Below are positions 1 to 8,831 of a stretch of 64,000 nt of DNA, piece by piece (position 1 is the stretch's first letter; the number at the start of each line of letters is the position of its first letter). The stretch comes from JACQFV01 sp964593585 (GTDB taxonomy: Bacteria > Zixibacteria > MSB-5A5 > WJJR01), in contig CAZQIZ010000007.1 in assembly GCA_964593585.1 (NCBI GenBank), positions 1 to 64,000 of the forward strand, given 5' to 3'. The notes under the pieces were generated by a model. It ran no database searches, was not told where the DNA came from, and was given only the letters and a program-made list of their open reading frames with translations. The position numbers and the translations under genes were made by a program.

Positions 1-275
1 CTGCATCCTGATCTGTCATCGTACATTGCAATCGTCATTATGTTAGAGGGTCTTATACGGTTTCCGGCGGGGTCTACATCCAGCCCTTTGGCGGTGTCGA
101 AGTCGGCGGTCCCACGCTCGCCCGCGCCGGATTCGGCAATGGCGCCGTCTTTGAGGACAACACTTTCCAGGCCACACTGCATCGGCGCGAAGATCCCAAT
201 CTGCCCTACGGTCCCTGGCATCTGAGCTTCCCCACCCCCGGCAACGCCTCGCACATCGATGAGGGATTAAGTGGC

Positions 276-2864
276 ATGACCGCGCCCTGCAACGAAGCCC
301 TCTGGCCGCTGATCGCCGCCTCCCACGATGGCGATCGGACCCTGCACATCCTCGCGCATTCCAATGTCAACGACTGCGCCTCTGATCTGCTCTGGTATTG
401 GCGCTACAATGGCACTAGCTGGACGGGCCCGGTGTTGATCGATTCGACACCGCAAACGTCCTATGCCGTCGCCGATGACCCCGCCGGCGACAAGCTGGCC
501 ATTGCCGTCAATGTCGCCAACCACGTTTGGATGAACGGCCTCAATAACGTTGCCTATTACGAGTCGGCCAACGATGGCGCGGGCTGGATCGCCGGGACCG
601 AACCGCTGGCCAAGACCGTTCTCACGTCCTACTCCGATCTCAATGGCCCGCAGGCCTGGCTGCACCTGACCGCTGCCTATGACCACCAGAGCGTTCTTCA
701 CCTGCTCTGGGATGAGCAGCAGATCGCCAACGCGAGCGCCACCGTCGCCATTCGCCACTGGAATTCACAGCCGGGGACCATCCGCACCGTCGCGCTGGCC
801 GATTGGGATCTGGCCGGACTGACCGGCGTCTACAACTTGGCGCTCGCCAAGCTCTCGGTGGGCGTCGGCGATGGGTCCACGCTCTGCCAGGGGGGGACAC
901 GGTCCAATGAGGACTATCTCTACGTCGTCTTCACGCAGTTCGGCGGACTCACTCAGGCCGAGCAGGAGGATGTGTCCTATCTCGGTTACTACAACGGGGA
1001 ACTCTACCTGACCGCCTCCGCTGACGGCGGTAACACGTGGTCGACGCCGGCCAATCTGACGAATACCAAGACACCGCAATGCAATCCCGGCCCGGCCGAT
1101 ACCCTCACTGGGGTTCCGCAGCGTCCTGACAGCGTCTGCCGCTCGGAAAACTGGGCCAGCATCGGCCTCGTCGTTTCCGACATCGACATCTTCTTCATCA
1201 GCGACCTCGACGCCGGCGCGGCGGTTCTTGGTGAAGGCACCTGGCAGTTGAATCCGGTTCACTACCTGCGCATCCCCGGCGGCACCACCGACGGGCAGTA
1301 CCTCTGCCCCAAACTGGCGCCCAACTTTGCCGCCACGCTGGCGGAGGATCCACTCTGCGAATTCCACGCACCCACCTACAGCCAGACGCAGACCACCCTG
1401 ACGATCATGAACCTTGGCAATGCCGAGCTGACCGGCGAGATCAGCGTCACCGACTTCCCCGGCAACCCGACGCTGGCCGTCAGCGCCCCGGGACCATACT
1501 CAATCCCCGCCGGCGATCCCGATCTGGTCGCCACCGTCACCATGACCGCCAACGGCGGTCCGGAGGGGATGTACACCGGGAGCATTGCGGTCACGCACAA
1601 CGATCTGTCCAAACCGTCGCCGCAGGTCTTCCCGGTGGAGTTCTTCGTCTTCGATGAGTTCTTCTGCCCGGAATCTCCGGTGATCATGAAGACCGGCGTA
1701 GCCAGCCCCGGTTCGCTGGCGTTGCTGGTGGAGAACAATGGCCGTATCGCCGGCCAGTTTGACAAGGGCGGGCTCTGGCGGCATGCGGATTCGTCGTGGT
1801 CGATCTTCGACGCCTCGCTTCTCGTCGCCCATGGTCCGCAATCCCCCGACACCACCGTCTTCCTGCGCTTCTATGACCGGCCAACCAACGGCCAGTATGG
1901 CTTCCGTCCGTTGAGCGACCTGATCATCGACACCTCGGCCTATGGCACCGGAATGGGATGCGCCTACGCGTCCACCCGGTTGTGCACCCGCGATTCAGCG
2001 GTGGGCATTTCGATCGCATGGTCCTTCCCGCAGGACTATGCCAAGGACGAGTTCGTCATCGCCCGCTACCGGATTTACCGTCACAACCCGCAGGTCCCGG
2101 TGACCGACCTGGCCATCGGTCTGTTGGCCGATCTGACTGCGATGCCCGCCAAACGTCTGGGGGCGGTGCAGTATGGCGCCGCGAACACGCCGGTTGCGGA
2201 CATGACCCGGAATTTGCTGGGCGTGCAGGGAAGCGACACCGCCGGCCATGTCCCTGTCGGTCAGAACACCGCGACACGGTTCCGCGCCGGGATCGCGACA
2301 CGCGCCCCCTTTGATTATGGCCAGGTCGGCAACGCCTACACCGACCTTCAGCCGGGGGGAGGGCCGAGCGATGGGTTCCTCTACCGCCTGCTGACCACTC
2401 CCGCCTTCGGCGCCGACATATTCGTCGACTCGGCCGCCGATCTGTATGTGCTGATGGCGTTGGACCGCGGACGCTCGCTGGCTCCCGCCGAGACGTTGAC
2501 CTATGTCGCGATCTTCGCCTCCGATACCGTCAGCGAGGCGTCGTTCAAGGCGACCGTCGACAACGCTCTGGCCGTGGCCTACTCGCCGTATCTATGCGAC
2601 ATCGTCGATTGCATCTGCCCCTGCTGGGCCGATCCGGCATGCGATGGCATCCGTTCCGACATGCAGGATGTGGTCTTGACGGTCAATGTGGCGTTTCGTG
2701 GTGCGCCCCCCGAGTTCGATCCCCTCTGCCCCGCCGCGCGCTCGGATGTCGACGCCACTGGTGTCACCGACATTGTCGACATCGTCAAGGTGATCAACGT
2801 CGCCTTCCGCGGCCAGATGATCGAGGCCAATTACACCAACGCGTGCCTTGGCGGCGGCGATTGA
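276..2864 (+). CDS. secreted BNR/sialidase-like protein with C-terminal dockerin-like module (5' end uncertain)
   Basis: The first ATG is at 276, but the same frame reads back to about position 60 as plausible protein (GGVEVGGPTLARAGFGNG, then DPNLPYGPWHLSFPTPGNAS), with a stop at 9-11 and no ATG, GTG or TTG in between. The true start is therefore missing, either beyond a frameshift near the window edge or through a sequence error. No signal peptide is visible for that reason. The N-terminal part contains a BNR/Asp-box motif (SADGGNTWSTP, about residue 248), typical of beta-propeller sialidase-like proteins, but no catalytic set can be named. An Ig-like segment follows (about 370-460), then a region of unknown fold. 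The last 90 residues form a duplicated dockerin-like module (CPCWADPACDG; DMQDVVLTVNVAFRG; DIVDIVKVINVAFRG). Probably exported and attached to a surface structure with the neighbouring proteins that bear the same module. No enzymatic role is assigned. Confidence 0.8.
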   Translation: MTAPCNEALWPLIAASHDGDRTLHILAHSNVNDCASDLLWYWRYNGTSWTGPVLIDSTPQTSYAVADDPAGDKLAIAVNVANHVWMNGLNNVAYYESANDGAGWIAGTEPLAKTVLTSYSDLNGPQAWLHLTAAYDHQSVLHLLWDEQQIANASATVAIRHWNSQPGTIRTVALADWDLAGLTGVYNLALAKLSVGVGDGSTLCQGGTRSNEDYLYVVFTQFGGLTQAEQEDVSYLGYYNGELYLTASADGGNTWSTPANLTNTKTPQCNPGPADTLTGVPQRPDSVCRSENWASIGLVVSDIDIFFISDLDAGAAVLGEGTWQLNPVHYLRIPGGTTDGQYLCPKLAPNFAATLAEDPLCEFHAPTYSQTQTTLTIMNLGNAELTGEISVTDFPGNPTLAVSAPGPYSIPAGDPDLVATVTMTANGGPEGMYTGSIAVTHNDLSKPSPQVFPVEFFVFDEFFCPESPVIMKTGVASPGSLALLVENNGRIAGQFDKGGLWRHADSSWSIFDASLLVAHGPQSPDTTVFLRFYDRPTNGQYGFRPLSDLIIDTSAYGTGMGCAYASTRLCTRDSAVGISIAWSFPQDYAKDEFVIARYRIYRHNPQVPVTDLAIGLLADLTAMPAKRLGAVQYGAANTPVADMTRNLLGVQGSDTAGHVPVGQNTATRFRAGIATRAPFDYGQVGNAYTDLQPGGGPSDGFLYRLLTTPAFGADIFVDSAADLYVLMALDRGRSLAPAETLTYVAIFASDTVSEASFKATVDNALAVAYSPYLCDIVDCICPCWADPACDGIRSDMQDVVLTVNVAFRGAPPEFDPLCPAARSDVDATGVTDIVDIVKVINVAFRGQMIEANYTNACLGGGD

Positions 2865-2945
2865 CCAAAGATCCTCGTTCCGGCCACCGGACGGTACCCC
2901 TTGACTACGGAGACCATTGAATGATTAGACGATGTATCGCCCACC

Positions 2946-3014
2946 GTCACCCCCGCGCAAGCGGGGGTCCAGGCCCTGGCGGCAGGGCTGGATTCCCGCG
3001 TTCGCGGGAATGAC
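2946..3014. repeat. inverted-repeat element, family D (GTCA-CCCGCG ... CGCGGGA-TGAC)
   Basis: Two hairpins, GTCACCCCCGCGCAAGCGGG and ATTCCCGCGTTCGCGGGAAT, lie in opposite orientation around a short centre. The outer ends (GTCAC and AATGAC) are also inverted. It sits between two convergent genes. Only one copy occurs in the window. Confidence 0.7.
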
Positions 3015-3028
3015 TCATTTATCTGGCC

Positions 3029-3082
3029 GTCATTCCAAGGGGTGTCCGCGCTCTTTGCGGACACCCCTTGGAATCTTTGTTT
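3029..3082 (+). repeat. hairpin repeat family A, copy 1
   Basis: Begins GTCATTCCAAG, has a long GC-rich stem around the loop GCTCTTT, and ends CTTGGAATCTTTGTTT. The frame GTCATnCCAAG...CTTGGnATCTTTGTT recurs five more times in the window. The stem followed by a T-rich tail would work as an intrinsic terminator for the upstream gene on the plus strand. Confidence 0.75.
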
Positions 3083-3094
3083 GCTCTTTTTCCG

Positions 3095-5623
3095 CTACTC
3101 ACACGGCGCGCAAAACCGCAACGCCGGATCGGCCCCGCGCAACACCACATCAATCATCCGCGTCACATCGGCAATGTCGGTCCCGCCATTGCAATCGACA
3201 TCGGTGCGCCCGTCGGCCAGCGGCCCGTGGTACAGGCACGCCGTGTCAAACACCGTGCTGTCGGCATTGAAGGCCCGCGCGATGGTGCGCACGATGTCCA
3301 TCATGTCCGTCGCGCCATCGCATTCCGGGTCGGCATGGCACTCGCAATGGCAGGTCGCCGGAAAACTGCAGGCGGGCGCATAGGCGCCGATGTATCCGCC
3401 GTTGGATGCCGCGGTCGCGCAGGGGGAGATCGACGCGAGCGCGTAGCCTCCATTGCTCGGATCGCAGAACCAGGGATCGACCGACAGGTTGGTCGGATCG
3501 GCCGTCGCCCCGCCGTCGTAGTCGGGATGGTTGCCCCAGACGTTGTTGTGATGCTGCAATGCGAAGAAGCCGTAGATGCCGTACTCGGCCGAATTGACCA
3601 CGATGTTGTTGGCCGCCAATCCCGCGCCGCTGATCGAGTAGAAGCCGCGCTGATTGTTGACGAAGGTGTTGTTGATGATCCGCGCGCGCCCGCCGAAGTT
3701 GTTCCCGATGCAGGAAATCCCGCCATTGTTGACAAACAGGTTGTGATGAATGTACGGCGCCGCGTCGGAGCACGTGATGACCACCGGAAACGCCCAGAAC
3801 ATCGGCTGGTAATCGCGGAAGATGTTGCCGGTAATCTCCGGGGCGGCGCCGCCGTTGACGTCGAGGTACGCCTCGGCGTATCCGCCGCCAAAGGTGAAGC
3901 CGCTGATGCGCGTGGATGCCCCCTCGGCGTTGCCGACGGTGATGGTCTTGCCGTAATGATACCCCGGATGCCAGATCGTCGCCGCGGGACCATCGCTGGA
4001 GGTGATCACCAGGTCCCAGCCGCGCAGGAAGATGTTCTCGCTGTGCTCGCCGGGGCCGACCAGGATTGTGTCCAACTGTCCCGATGAGTCCACCGCCGCC
4101 TGCAGGGAGGCATACTCCAGTGGCACATGATGGGTACGCCCGGCGCGGGTGAAAAACCGCAACGAATCCGACCAGGCACCCCACTCATACCCGTCGTGCG
4201 CCCGCGCCCGCCACCAATACTCGGCCCCCGGATTAAGCGGCGCAAAATTTCCCGAGGCAGTCTGGCCAGGCGTCTCAAGGATATTCACACGCGATCCCGC
4301 GACATTCATGAGTTCCGGATCGCGGTAGATGGTGAACTCATACTTCAAGGGATCGTCGTCGGGATCGACGCCGTTTGTCACTGTCAACTCTTGCGCCCGC
4401 GCCGGCAGCAGGGCGCCATCGGCGGGAGAGAGGGGGACTGGCGCGGTGGGTGTGCTGTTGGTGCGCAGATCGAACGTCCGCCACTGCCCCCAAACACCGG
4501 CGGCGCGCAGACGCAGCCGCAGGTAATAAGTCACGCCATCCTGCAATTCCGGCCCCTGATACAGCCGATAGGTGGCCGCGCTGGTGAATGCCCACGGCGC
4601 CCAGACTTCCGCCACCGTCCAGTCGAGGTCGGTCCCGACCTGGATCTCGCACGCCTCCTGCGATGGCGACCCGCTCGGATAGCGCAGCCAGGCAATCAAC
4701 GGCTCGGCTTCGATGACATGATAGCGGTCGTTATTCCCGATCCGCACATTCCACGGGACCATTCCCGGCGGAACCTTCGGAAACGCGCCGATGTCATTGC
4801 GGGACCCGTCGGCATCGTTGTAGCCCGGATCGGGATGCCCGGCATCGAGGCAGGGCGACCCATCGCGCAACAGGTACTCGCCGGAGGTCGATCCCAGAAA
4901 GAGCGGGTTGAGGGAGAGGTTGTTCGGATAACAGCCATCGCACTCGTAATCATCGCCGTTGAGATAGATGAGATTGTAGTCGGCGGTGTCGGGATGTCCC
5001 GCGAGCCCATGCTGGTTGCAGGCGGTGATCGCGTTGTTGCGCACCAGTCCGTTCGAACCGGCGCCGAACATGATCCCCTCCCAGTTGCCGTCGATGGTGT
5101 TGTCGAGGATGGTCGCCTGACCAATGGCGATGCCGATCGCCCGCCGCGTCACATTCGCTGCTATCATATTCCCGGCAATCAGGACATCATCGTCGTAGAC
5201 CCCGATGCAGTCGCCCGAGCCGGCGTTCCTGTAAATGATGTTGTCGCGGATGGCGCAGTAAGAGCTGTACTGGCAGGCAATGATCGACGACCCTCCGGAA
5301 CCCTGAACCTCGAACCCACGAAACTCCGCGCCGGCGGCGGTCGGGCCGGAAATGAGCACCGTGGGTGCGGCGGTGTCGACGGGACGCAGATGCGTAAACT
5401 CCGCCCCCGCCACACTGATTACCGCGAGCGACTTGCCGAGGAAGTCCAGGTTTTCCTTGTAGACGCCGGGGGAGACCAGGATCGAATCGCCGGGCGACGC
5501 GGCCGCAATCGCCCCTTGAATCGTGGCGTGATCGCCCGGGACCGCGATCACCGTCGCGGAGGCAGAGCCCGATGGGATAAGCCAGAGGATGGCACAAAGG
5601 CAAAGACCGATGCGAAGACGCAT
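3095..5623 (-). CDS. secreted double parallel beta-helix protein with dockerin-like module
   Basis: 842 residues. A signal peptide (hydrophobic residues 5-18, AxA at about 21-23) precedes a right-handed beta-helix with the typical opening HATIQGAIAAASPGDSILV and many NxI/NNxI rungs (about 24-290). A middle section (about 300-500) looks like fibronectin/Ig-type domains (EYWWRARAHDGYEWGAWSDS). A second beta-helix starts with the same type of motif (YASLQAAVDSSGQLDTILVG, about 505-755). The end is a dockerin-like duplicated module (CHCECHADPECDG; TDVDCNGGTDIADV). Such helices often bind or cleave polysaccharide, but no lyase active site is visible. The start at 5623 has GGGGAG upstream. Convergent with the preceding gene across a repeat-filled spacer. 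Confidence 0.88.
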   Translation of the reverse strand: MRLRIGLCLCAILWLIPSGSASATVIAVPGDHATIQGAIAAASPGDSILVSPGVYKENLDFLGKSLAVISVAGAEFTHLRPVDTAAPTVLISGPTAAGAEFRGFEVQGSGGSSIIACQYSSYCAIRDNIIYRNAGSGDCIGVYDDDVLIAGNMIAANVTRRAIGIAIGQATILDNTIDGNWEGIMFGAGSNGLVRNNAITACNQHGLAGHPDTADYNLIYLNGDDYECDGCYPNNLSLNPLFLGSTSGEYLLRDGSPCLDAGHPDPGYNDADGSRNDIGAFPKVPPGMVPWNVRIGNNDRYHVIEAEPLIAWLRYPSGSPSQEACEIQVGTDLDWTVAEVWAPWAFTSAATYRLYQGPELQDGVTYYLRLRLRAAGVWGQWRTFDLRTNSTPTAPVPLSPADGALLPARAQELTVTNGVDPDDDPLKYEFTIYRDPELMNVAGSRVNILETPGQTASGNFAPLNPGAEYWWRARAHDGYEWGAWSDSLRFFTRAGRTHHVPLEYASLQAAVDSSGQLDTILVGPGEHSENIFLRGWDLVITSSDGPAATIWHPGYHYGKTITVGNAEGASTRISGFTFGGGYAEAYLDVNGGAAPEITGNIFRDYQPMFWAFPVVITCSDAAPYIHHNLFVNNGGISCIGNNFGGRARIINNTFVNNQRGFYSISGAGLAANNIVVNSAEYGIYGFFALQHHNNVWGNHPDYDGGATADPTNLSVDPWFCDPSNGGYALASISPCATAASNGGYIGAYAPACSFPATCHCECHADPECDGATDMMDIVRTIARAFNADSTVFDTACLYHGPLADGRTDVDCNGGTDIADVTRMIDVVLRGADPALRFCAPCE

Positions 5624-5710
5624 ACCGGGCTCCCCGTCAGTGAACGGTTCGCCCCCTGAATTCTAAGATAATCTAAATTTACCTCCGCAAACCCCCAATT
5701 CCAATCCCTC

Positions 5711-5739
5711 TTGACTCCCGCCCCGGCGGCCGATACTTT
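5711..5739 (+). promoter_or_regulatory. sigma70-like promoter of tRNA-Gly
   Basis: TTGACT (5711-5716), a 17-nt spacer and TACTTT (5734-5739), ending 38 nt upstream of the tRNA-Gly acceptor stem. Confidence 0.7.
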
Positions 5740-5777
5740 AATGACAGTCCAGCGGTTGGCTGGACGGAGCGAATGAG

Positions 5778-5854
5778 GCGGGAATAGCTCAGTTGGCTAG
5801 AGCATCACCTTGCCAAGGTGAATGTCGCGGGTTCGAATCCCGTTTCCCGCTCCA
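5778..5854 (+). tRNA. tRNA-Gly (GCC)
   Basis: Complete cloverleaf: acceptor GCGGGAA/TTCCCGC, anticodon arm TCACC-TTGCCAA-GGTGA with anticodon GCC, T arm GCGGG-TTCGAAT-CCCGT. Discriminator T at 5851 and encoded CCA at 5852-5854. Confidence 0.97.
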
Positions 5855-5940
5855 TACCAAGATGACGACACACGGCGCCGATTTCGATCTTTGTTGTCCG
5901 GTCCCTTAGTCCCGGCGGTGCCGAAGTCTGTTCCTGGTTT

Positions 5941-5966
5941 GGGCCGCCGCAGCGACGGCCCTTTTT
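5941..5966 (+). terminator. intrinsic terminator after tRNA-Gly
   Basis: Stem GGGCCG/CGGCCC (5941-5946 with 5956-5961) followed by TTTTTG. It separates tRNA-Gly from tRNA-Cys. Confidence 0.7.
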
Positions 5967-6007
5967 GTTTGCGCAGTGGCGGCGTCAACACACAGACGCC
6001 GATCAAA

Positions 6008-6079
6008 GGCGGGTTAGCCAAGCGGTAAGGCGGAGGTCTGCAAAACCTCTATACTCCGGTTCGATTCCGGAACCCGCCT
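6008..6079 (+). tRNA. tRNA-Cys (GCA)
   Basis: Acceptor GGCGGGT/ACCCGCC, anticodon arm GAGGT-CTGCAAA-ACCTC with anticodon GCA, T arm CTCCGG-TTCGATT-CCGG. CCA is not encoded. Confidence 0.96.
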
Positions 6080-6113
6080 CTCTCCCCGAAGATTCGCTCT
6101 CGTGAAATAGTCC

Positions 6114-6168
6114 GTCATTCCAAGCCGGTCGCGGCGCTCTATGCCGCGACCGGCTTGGGATCTTTGTT
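6114..6168 (+). repeat. hairpin repeat family A, copy 2
   Basis: GTCATTCCAAGCCGGTCGCG, loop CGCTCTATGC, complementary arm, then CTTGGGATCTTTGTTG. Lies 34 nt after tRNA-Cys, where it could terminate transcription. Confidence 0.75.
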
Positions 6169-6186
6169 GCTCCGCGAGCCGGGTCG

Positions 6187-6383
6187 CCTCATGGTTTGCC
6201 AAACGAAGCGACACCTCGAGCGAACACAATTGCCCCGATGCGATAAAGACCCCGTAGGGGCGAACCTTGTGTTCGCCCTACCTGCGGCAGGGCATCCCTT
6301 CCGCAAAATGCCATCCCCGATCGAGGGGCCAAGAGCGCCCCTCAATCGGGGATGGCAGGTCAGACAGGAATGTCCGACCTCCT
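6187..6383. repeat. MITE-like element family C, copy 1 (left end missing)
   Basis: Shares with the full copies the hairpin GGGGCGAACCTTGTGTTCGC, the segment GGCAGGGCATCCCTTCCGC, the hairpin around GCCATCCCCGATCGAGGGGC, and the right terminal repeat AGGAATGTCCGACCTCCT. The left terminal repeat is absent; a family A hairpin lies there instead. Confidence 0.7.
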
Positions 6384-6399
6384 ATTCATCTTTTAATCC

Positions 6400-6455
6400 G
6401 TCATCCGAACCCGGTCGCGGCGCTCAATGCCGTGACCTGATCGGAGTCTTTGTTT
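6400..6455 (+). repeat. hairpin repeat family A, copy 3 (degenerate)
   Basis: GTCATCCGAACCCGGTCGCG, loop GCGCTCAATG, imperfect complementary arm, then GGAGTCTTTGTTT. The stem is less perfect than in copies 1 and 2. Directly abuts element C copy 2. Confidence 0.65.
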
Positions 6456-6458
6456 TTC

Positions 6459-6637
6459 AGGAGGACGGACATTCTTGTCTGTCCTTCGCCTCGTGAGGTG
6501 GGTCCGTTCTTGGGACCCGCCGAACGAGGCGATATTCGCGGCAGGGCATCCCTTCCGCAAAATGTCATCCCCGATCGAGGGGCCAAGAGCGCCCCTCAAT
6601 CGGGGATGGCAGGTCAGACAGGAATGTCCGACCTCCT
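6459..6637. repeat. MITE-like element family C, copy 2 (complete)
   Basis: 179 bp bounded by inverted repeats: left AGGAGGACGGACATTC..., right ...GAATGTCCGACCTCCT. Internal hairpins include CGCCTCGTGAGG...CGAACGAGGCG and one around CCCCGATCGAGGGGCC. Its right 100 bp are nearly identical to copy 1. Confidence 0.75.
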
Positions 6638-6743
6638 ATTCACCTCATGACCCGCCATCACGTGACCAAACGTGCGGCGGGGCAACCCTCCCGCAAACCT
6701 ATTCCCAAATCACCGCCTGCTTCGTACTTTTCCTGTTCCTTCT

Positions 6744-6829
6744 GCCGGAGTGGCGGAATTGGTAGACGCCAGGGACTTAAAATCCCTTGTCCCGTGAGGG
6801 ACGTGCCGGTTCGATTCCGGCCTCCGGCA
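6744..6829 (+). tRNA. tRNA-Leu (TAA)
   Basis: 86 nt with acceptor GCCGGAG/CTCCGGC, anticodon loop ACTTAAAAT with anticodon TAA, the long variable arm of a class II tRNA (TGTCCCGTGAGGGACGT), and T arm GCCGG-TTCGATT-CCGGC. Discriminator A; CCA is not encoded. With the two tRNAs upstream it gives the order Gly(GCC)-Cys(GCA)-Leu(TAA). Confidence 0.97.
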
Positions 6830-7054
6830 CTCTATTTATCGTGTTGTAGGACAACGTCATAGGAGAGTCATCGTATATTTGGCTTTATAAGGCCTTCGTC
6901 CCCGCCGTTTCATAAATTCTTAACCACCCCTGAAACAAAACCGAATCTCTCTCTGTTGCACGACTGGGGCTGGCCATTGCTTCCACGGCCGTCTGCGCAC
7001 GTTCCACAATTTCAAAAAAACGAGCCGCCATGCGCGGCTCTTCAGGGAGGATCA

Positions 7055-8767
7055 ATGTCGAGACATGTTCGATTTGTCGTCGCCGTGTTTCTGGTTTGGG
7101 GGATCATCGGCTTTCCAGCGACCCGGGCCGTGGCGGACCCGCAGACCTTTCACATCATCGACATCAATGAGGTCTACACCAACGCCGACGGCACCAAGCA
7201 ATTCATTGAACTCCTCGCCGGCTCCATCGGTCAGACCAACCTTGCCCCCACTTGGCTGATTGCGCTCAACGCCGACGGCACCGACACCAACGTCGTCTTC
7301 GACTTCACCGCTTCATTCCCGGCGCTGGACGCCAACGAGACGATTCTGCTGGCCACCCCGGATATGGCCGCCGACCTGAGCTTCAGTCCCGATTTCATCA
7401 TACCGGCCAACTCGATCTTTCTCGACAACGGGCGTGTGATCTTCGAGGATCCGCCGCCGTTTCCGACCATGGTCGACGCGGTCGCCTATGGCAATTACAC
7501 CGGCAGCAACACCAACTTTGGTTCGCCGGCGCCGGCGCTCCCGTCCGATGGCTGCCGGTCGCTGGTCCGCATCACCCACGACTATGTCCTGCCCAAGGAC
7601 AACGCCGCCCAGTGGGGGATATCATCGGCGGCCACCCCGCGTAACAACGCCGGGCTGACCACCACGCTTTCCTGCCCGCCGGTCGCGCCGGTGTTGGCGA
7701 CGATCGGCCCCAAGAACGTGAATGAGGGACAGTTGTTGGCGTTCGGCGTCAGCGCCTCCGACGGCAACGGCGACCCGCTGACCCTCTCCGCCGAGAATCT
7801 GCCTGCGGGCGCCGTCTTCACCGACAACGGCAATGGCACCGGTAATTTCAATTGGACACCCGGCTTCACACAATCCGGCGCGCCGGTCGTCCGCTTTATC
7901 GTCTCCGATGGCGCCCTCGCCGACTCCGAACTGGTCACGATCACCGTCAATGAAGTCACCGATCCGCCGGTCGCGCGCGACTCCGCGGTTGCGGCGCAGG
8001 AAGACACGCCGCTGGGCGTCACATTGCAGGCCTTCGATCCCGATGGCGATCCGATTCCGCGCTCCGTCGCAAGCGGCCCCATCCATGGCAGTTTGCAAGT
8101 CATTGACGTCAATGCGGGAACCTATACGTACACTCCCGCCCAGGACTACTTCGGCCCGGACTCGGTGCGGTTCACTGTCAATGACGGCTTTGCGACTTCC
8201 AACACCGGCACGCTGCGCATCGATGTCGCCGCCGTCAATGATCCCCCCGTCGCCGCGGACGCCAACGTCAATGCCCTCAAGAACACACTCGTGCATGTCC
8301 CTGCGTTGCCGGTGACCGATATCGATGATGTCGCCTTGACCGTCGCGTTCGATCTGGGGCCGTTTCACGGCACAGTCGCCAACTTCAACGCCGGCGACGG
8401 ATCCTTCGATTACACACCCGACCTCGACTATGTCGGCCCCGATTCGATCCGCTACCACGCCGATGACGGCGACGGCCCCGGCAACACCGCCACCATCCGC
8501 ATCAATGTCGCCGAGAGCTGCGACTGCGCCTGCCACGCCGACCCGGTCTGTGATCAGGTGCCCAACATCCAGGATGTGGTCTCGGTGGTGAACATCGCCT
8601 TCCGCGGCGGCGCCGACATCGTTGACCCGCAGTGCACCCACGTCGGCCGCGCCGATCTCAACTGCGACTGCGTGGTCAGCGTGCTCGATGTGGTCAACAT
8701 GGTCAACCACGCCTTCCGCGGCGATGCGTCGCCGTTCTGCGACGCCTGCGCCAGCCCGTGCCCATAG
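7055..8767 (+). CDS. secreted cadherin/Ig-like repeat protein with dockerin-like module
   Basis: 570 residues from the ATG at 7055, chosen because AGGGAGG lies just upstream and a signal peptide follows (MSRHVRFVVAVFLVW..., cleavage near AVADP). The N-terminal domain (about 28-190; FHIIDINEVYTNADGTKQFI...LLATP) resembles a lamin-tail-like beta domain. An Ig/He_PIG-type domain follows (GPKNVNEGQLLAFGVSASDG), then two cadherin-like repeats with paired motifs TYTPAQDYFGPDSVRFTVND and FDYTPDLDYVGPDSIRY. The C-terminus (about 490-570) is the dockerin-like duplicated module (CDCACHADPVCD; DVVSVVNIAFRGG; DVVNMVNHAFRGD). Probably a structural surface protein. The cupredoxin gene follows after 64 nt and is likely cotranscribed. 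Confidence 0.88.
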   Translation: MSRHVRFVVAVFLVWGIIGFPATRAVADPQTFHIIDINEVYTNADGTKQFIELLAGSIGQTNLAPTWLIALNADGTDTNVVFDFTASFPALDANETILLATPDMAADLSFSPDFIIPANSIFLDNGRVIFEDPPPFPTMVDAVAYGNYTGSNTNFGSPAPALPSDGCRSLVRITHDYVLPKDNAAQWGISSAATPRNNAGLTTTLSCPPVAPVLATIGPKNVNEGQLLAFGVSASDGNGDPLTLSAENLPAGAVFTDNGNGTGNFNWTPGFTQSGAPVVRFIVSDGALADSELVTITVNEVTDPPVARDSAVAAQEDTPLGVTLQAFDPDGDPIPRSVASGPIHGSLQVIDVNAGTYTYTPAQDYFGPDSVRFTVNDGFATSNTGTLRIDVAAVNDPPVAADANVNALKNTLVHVPALPVTDIDDVALTVAFDLGPFHGTVANFNAGDGSFDYTPDLDYVGPDSIRYHADDGDGPGNTATIRINVAESCDCACHADPVCDQVPNIQDVVSVVNIAFRGGADIVDPQCTHVGRADLNCDCVVSVLDVVNMVNHAFRGDASPFCDACASPCP

Positions 8768-8831
8768 ACTGTCAGCGAGAGAACGTGCCGGAGGCCGTAG
8801 CCCCGGCTCCATCGGATAGGAGAGAGGTCAG

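Noticed and set aside
3068..5659. Plus-strand ORFs of 339 and 510 codons opposite the beta-helix protein
   Set aside because: They mirror the beta-helix gene in the antisense frame and lack motifs. The minus frame shows a signal peptide and dockerin-like module.
6155..6862. Several ORFs of 60-110 codons across the tRNA cluster
   Set aside because: They run through tRNA genes and palindromic elements and repeat the same peptide because the DNA elements repeat. No ribosome sites.
6866..6885. Possible Bacteroidota-type promoter (TATATTTG) before the cadherin-like gene
   Set aside because: The -7-like box fits TAnnTTTG, but no -33 TTTG lies at the right distance, and other promoters in the window follow the ordinary TTGACA/TATAAT pattern.
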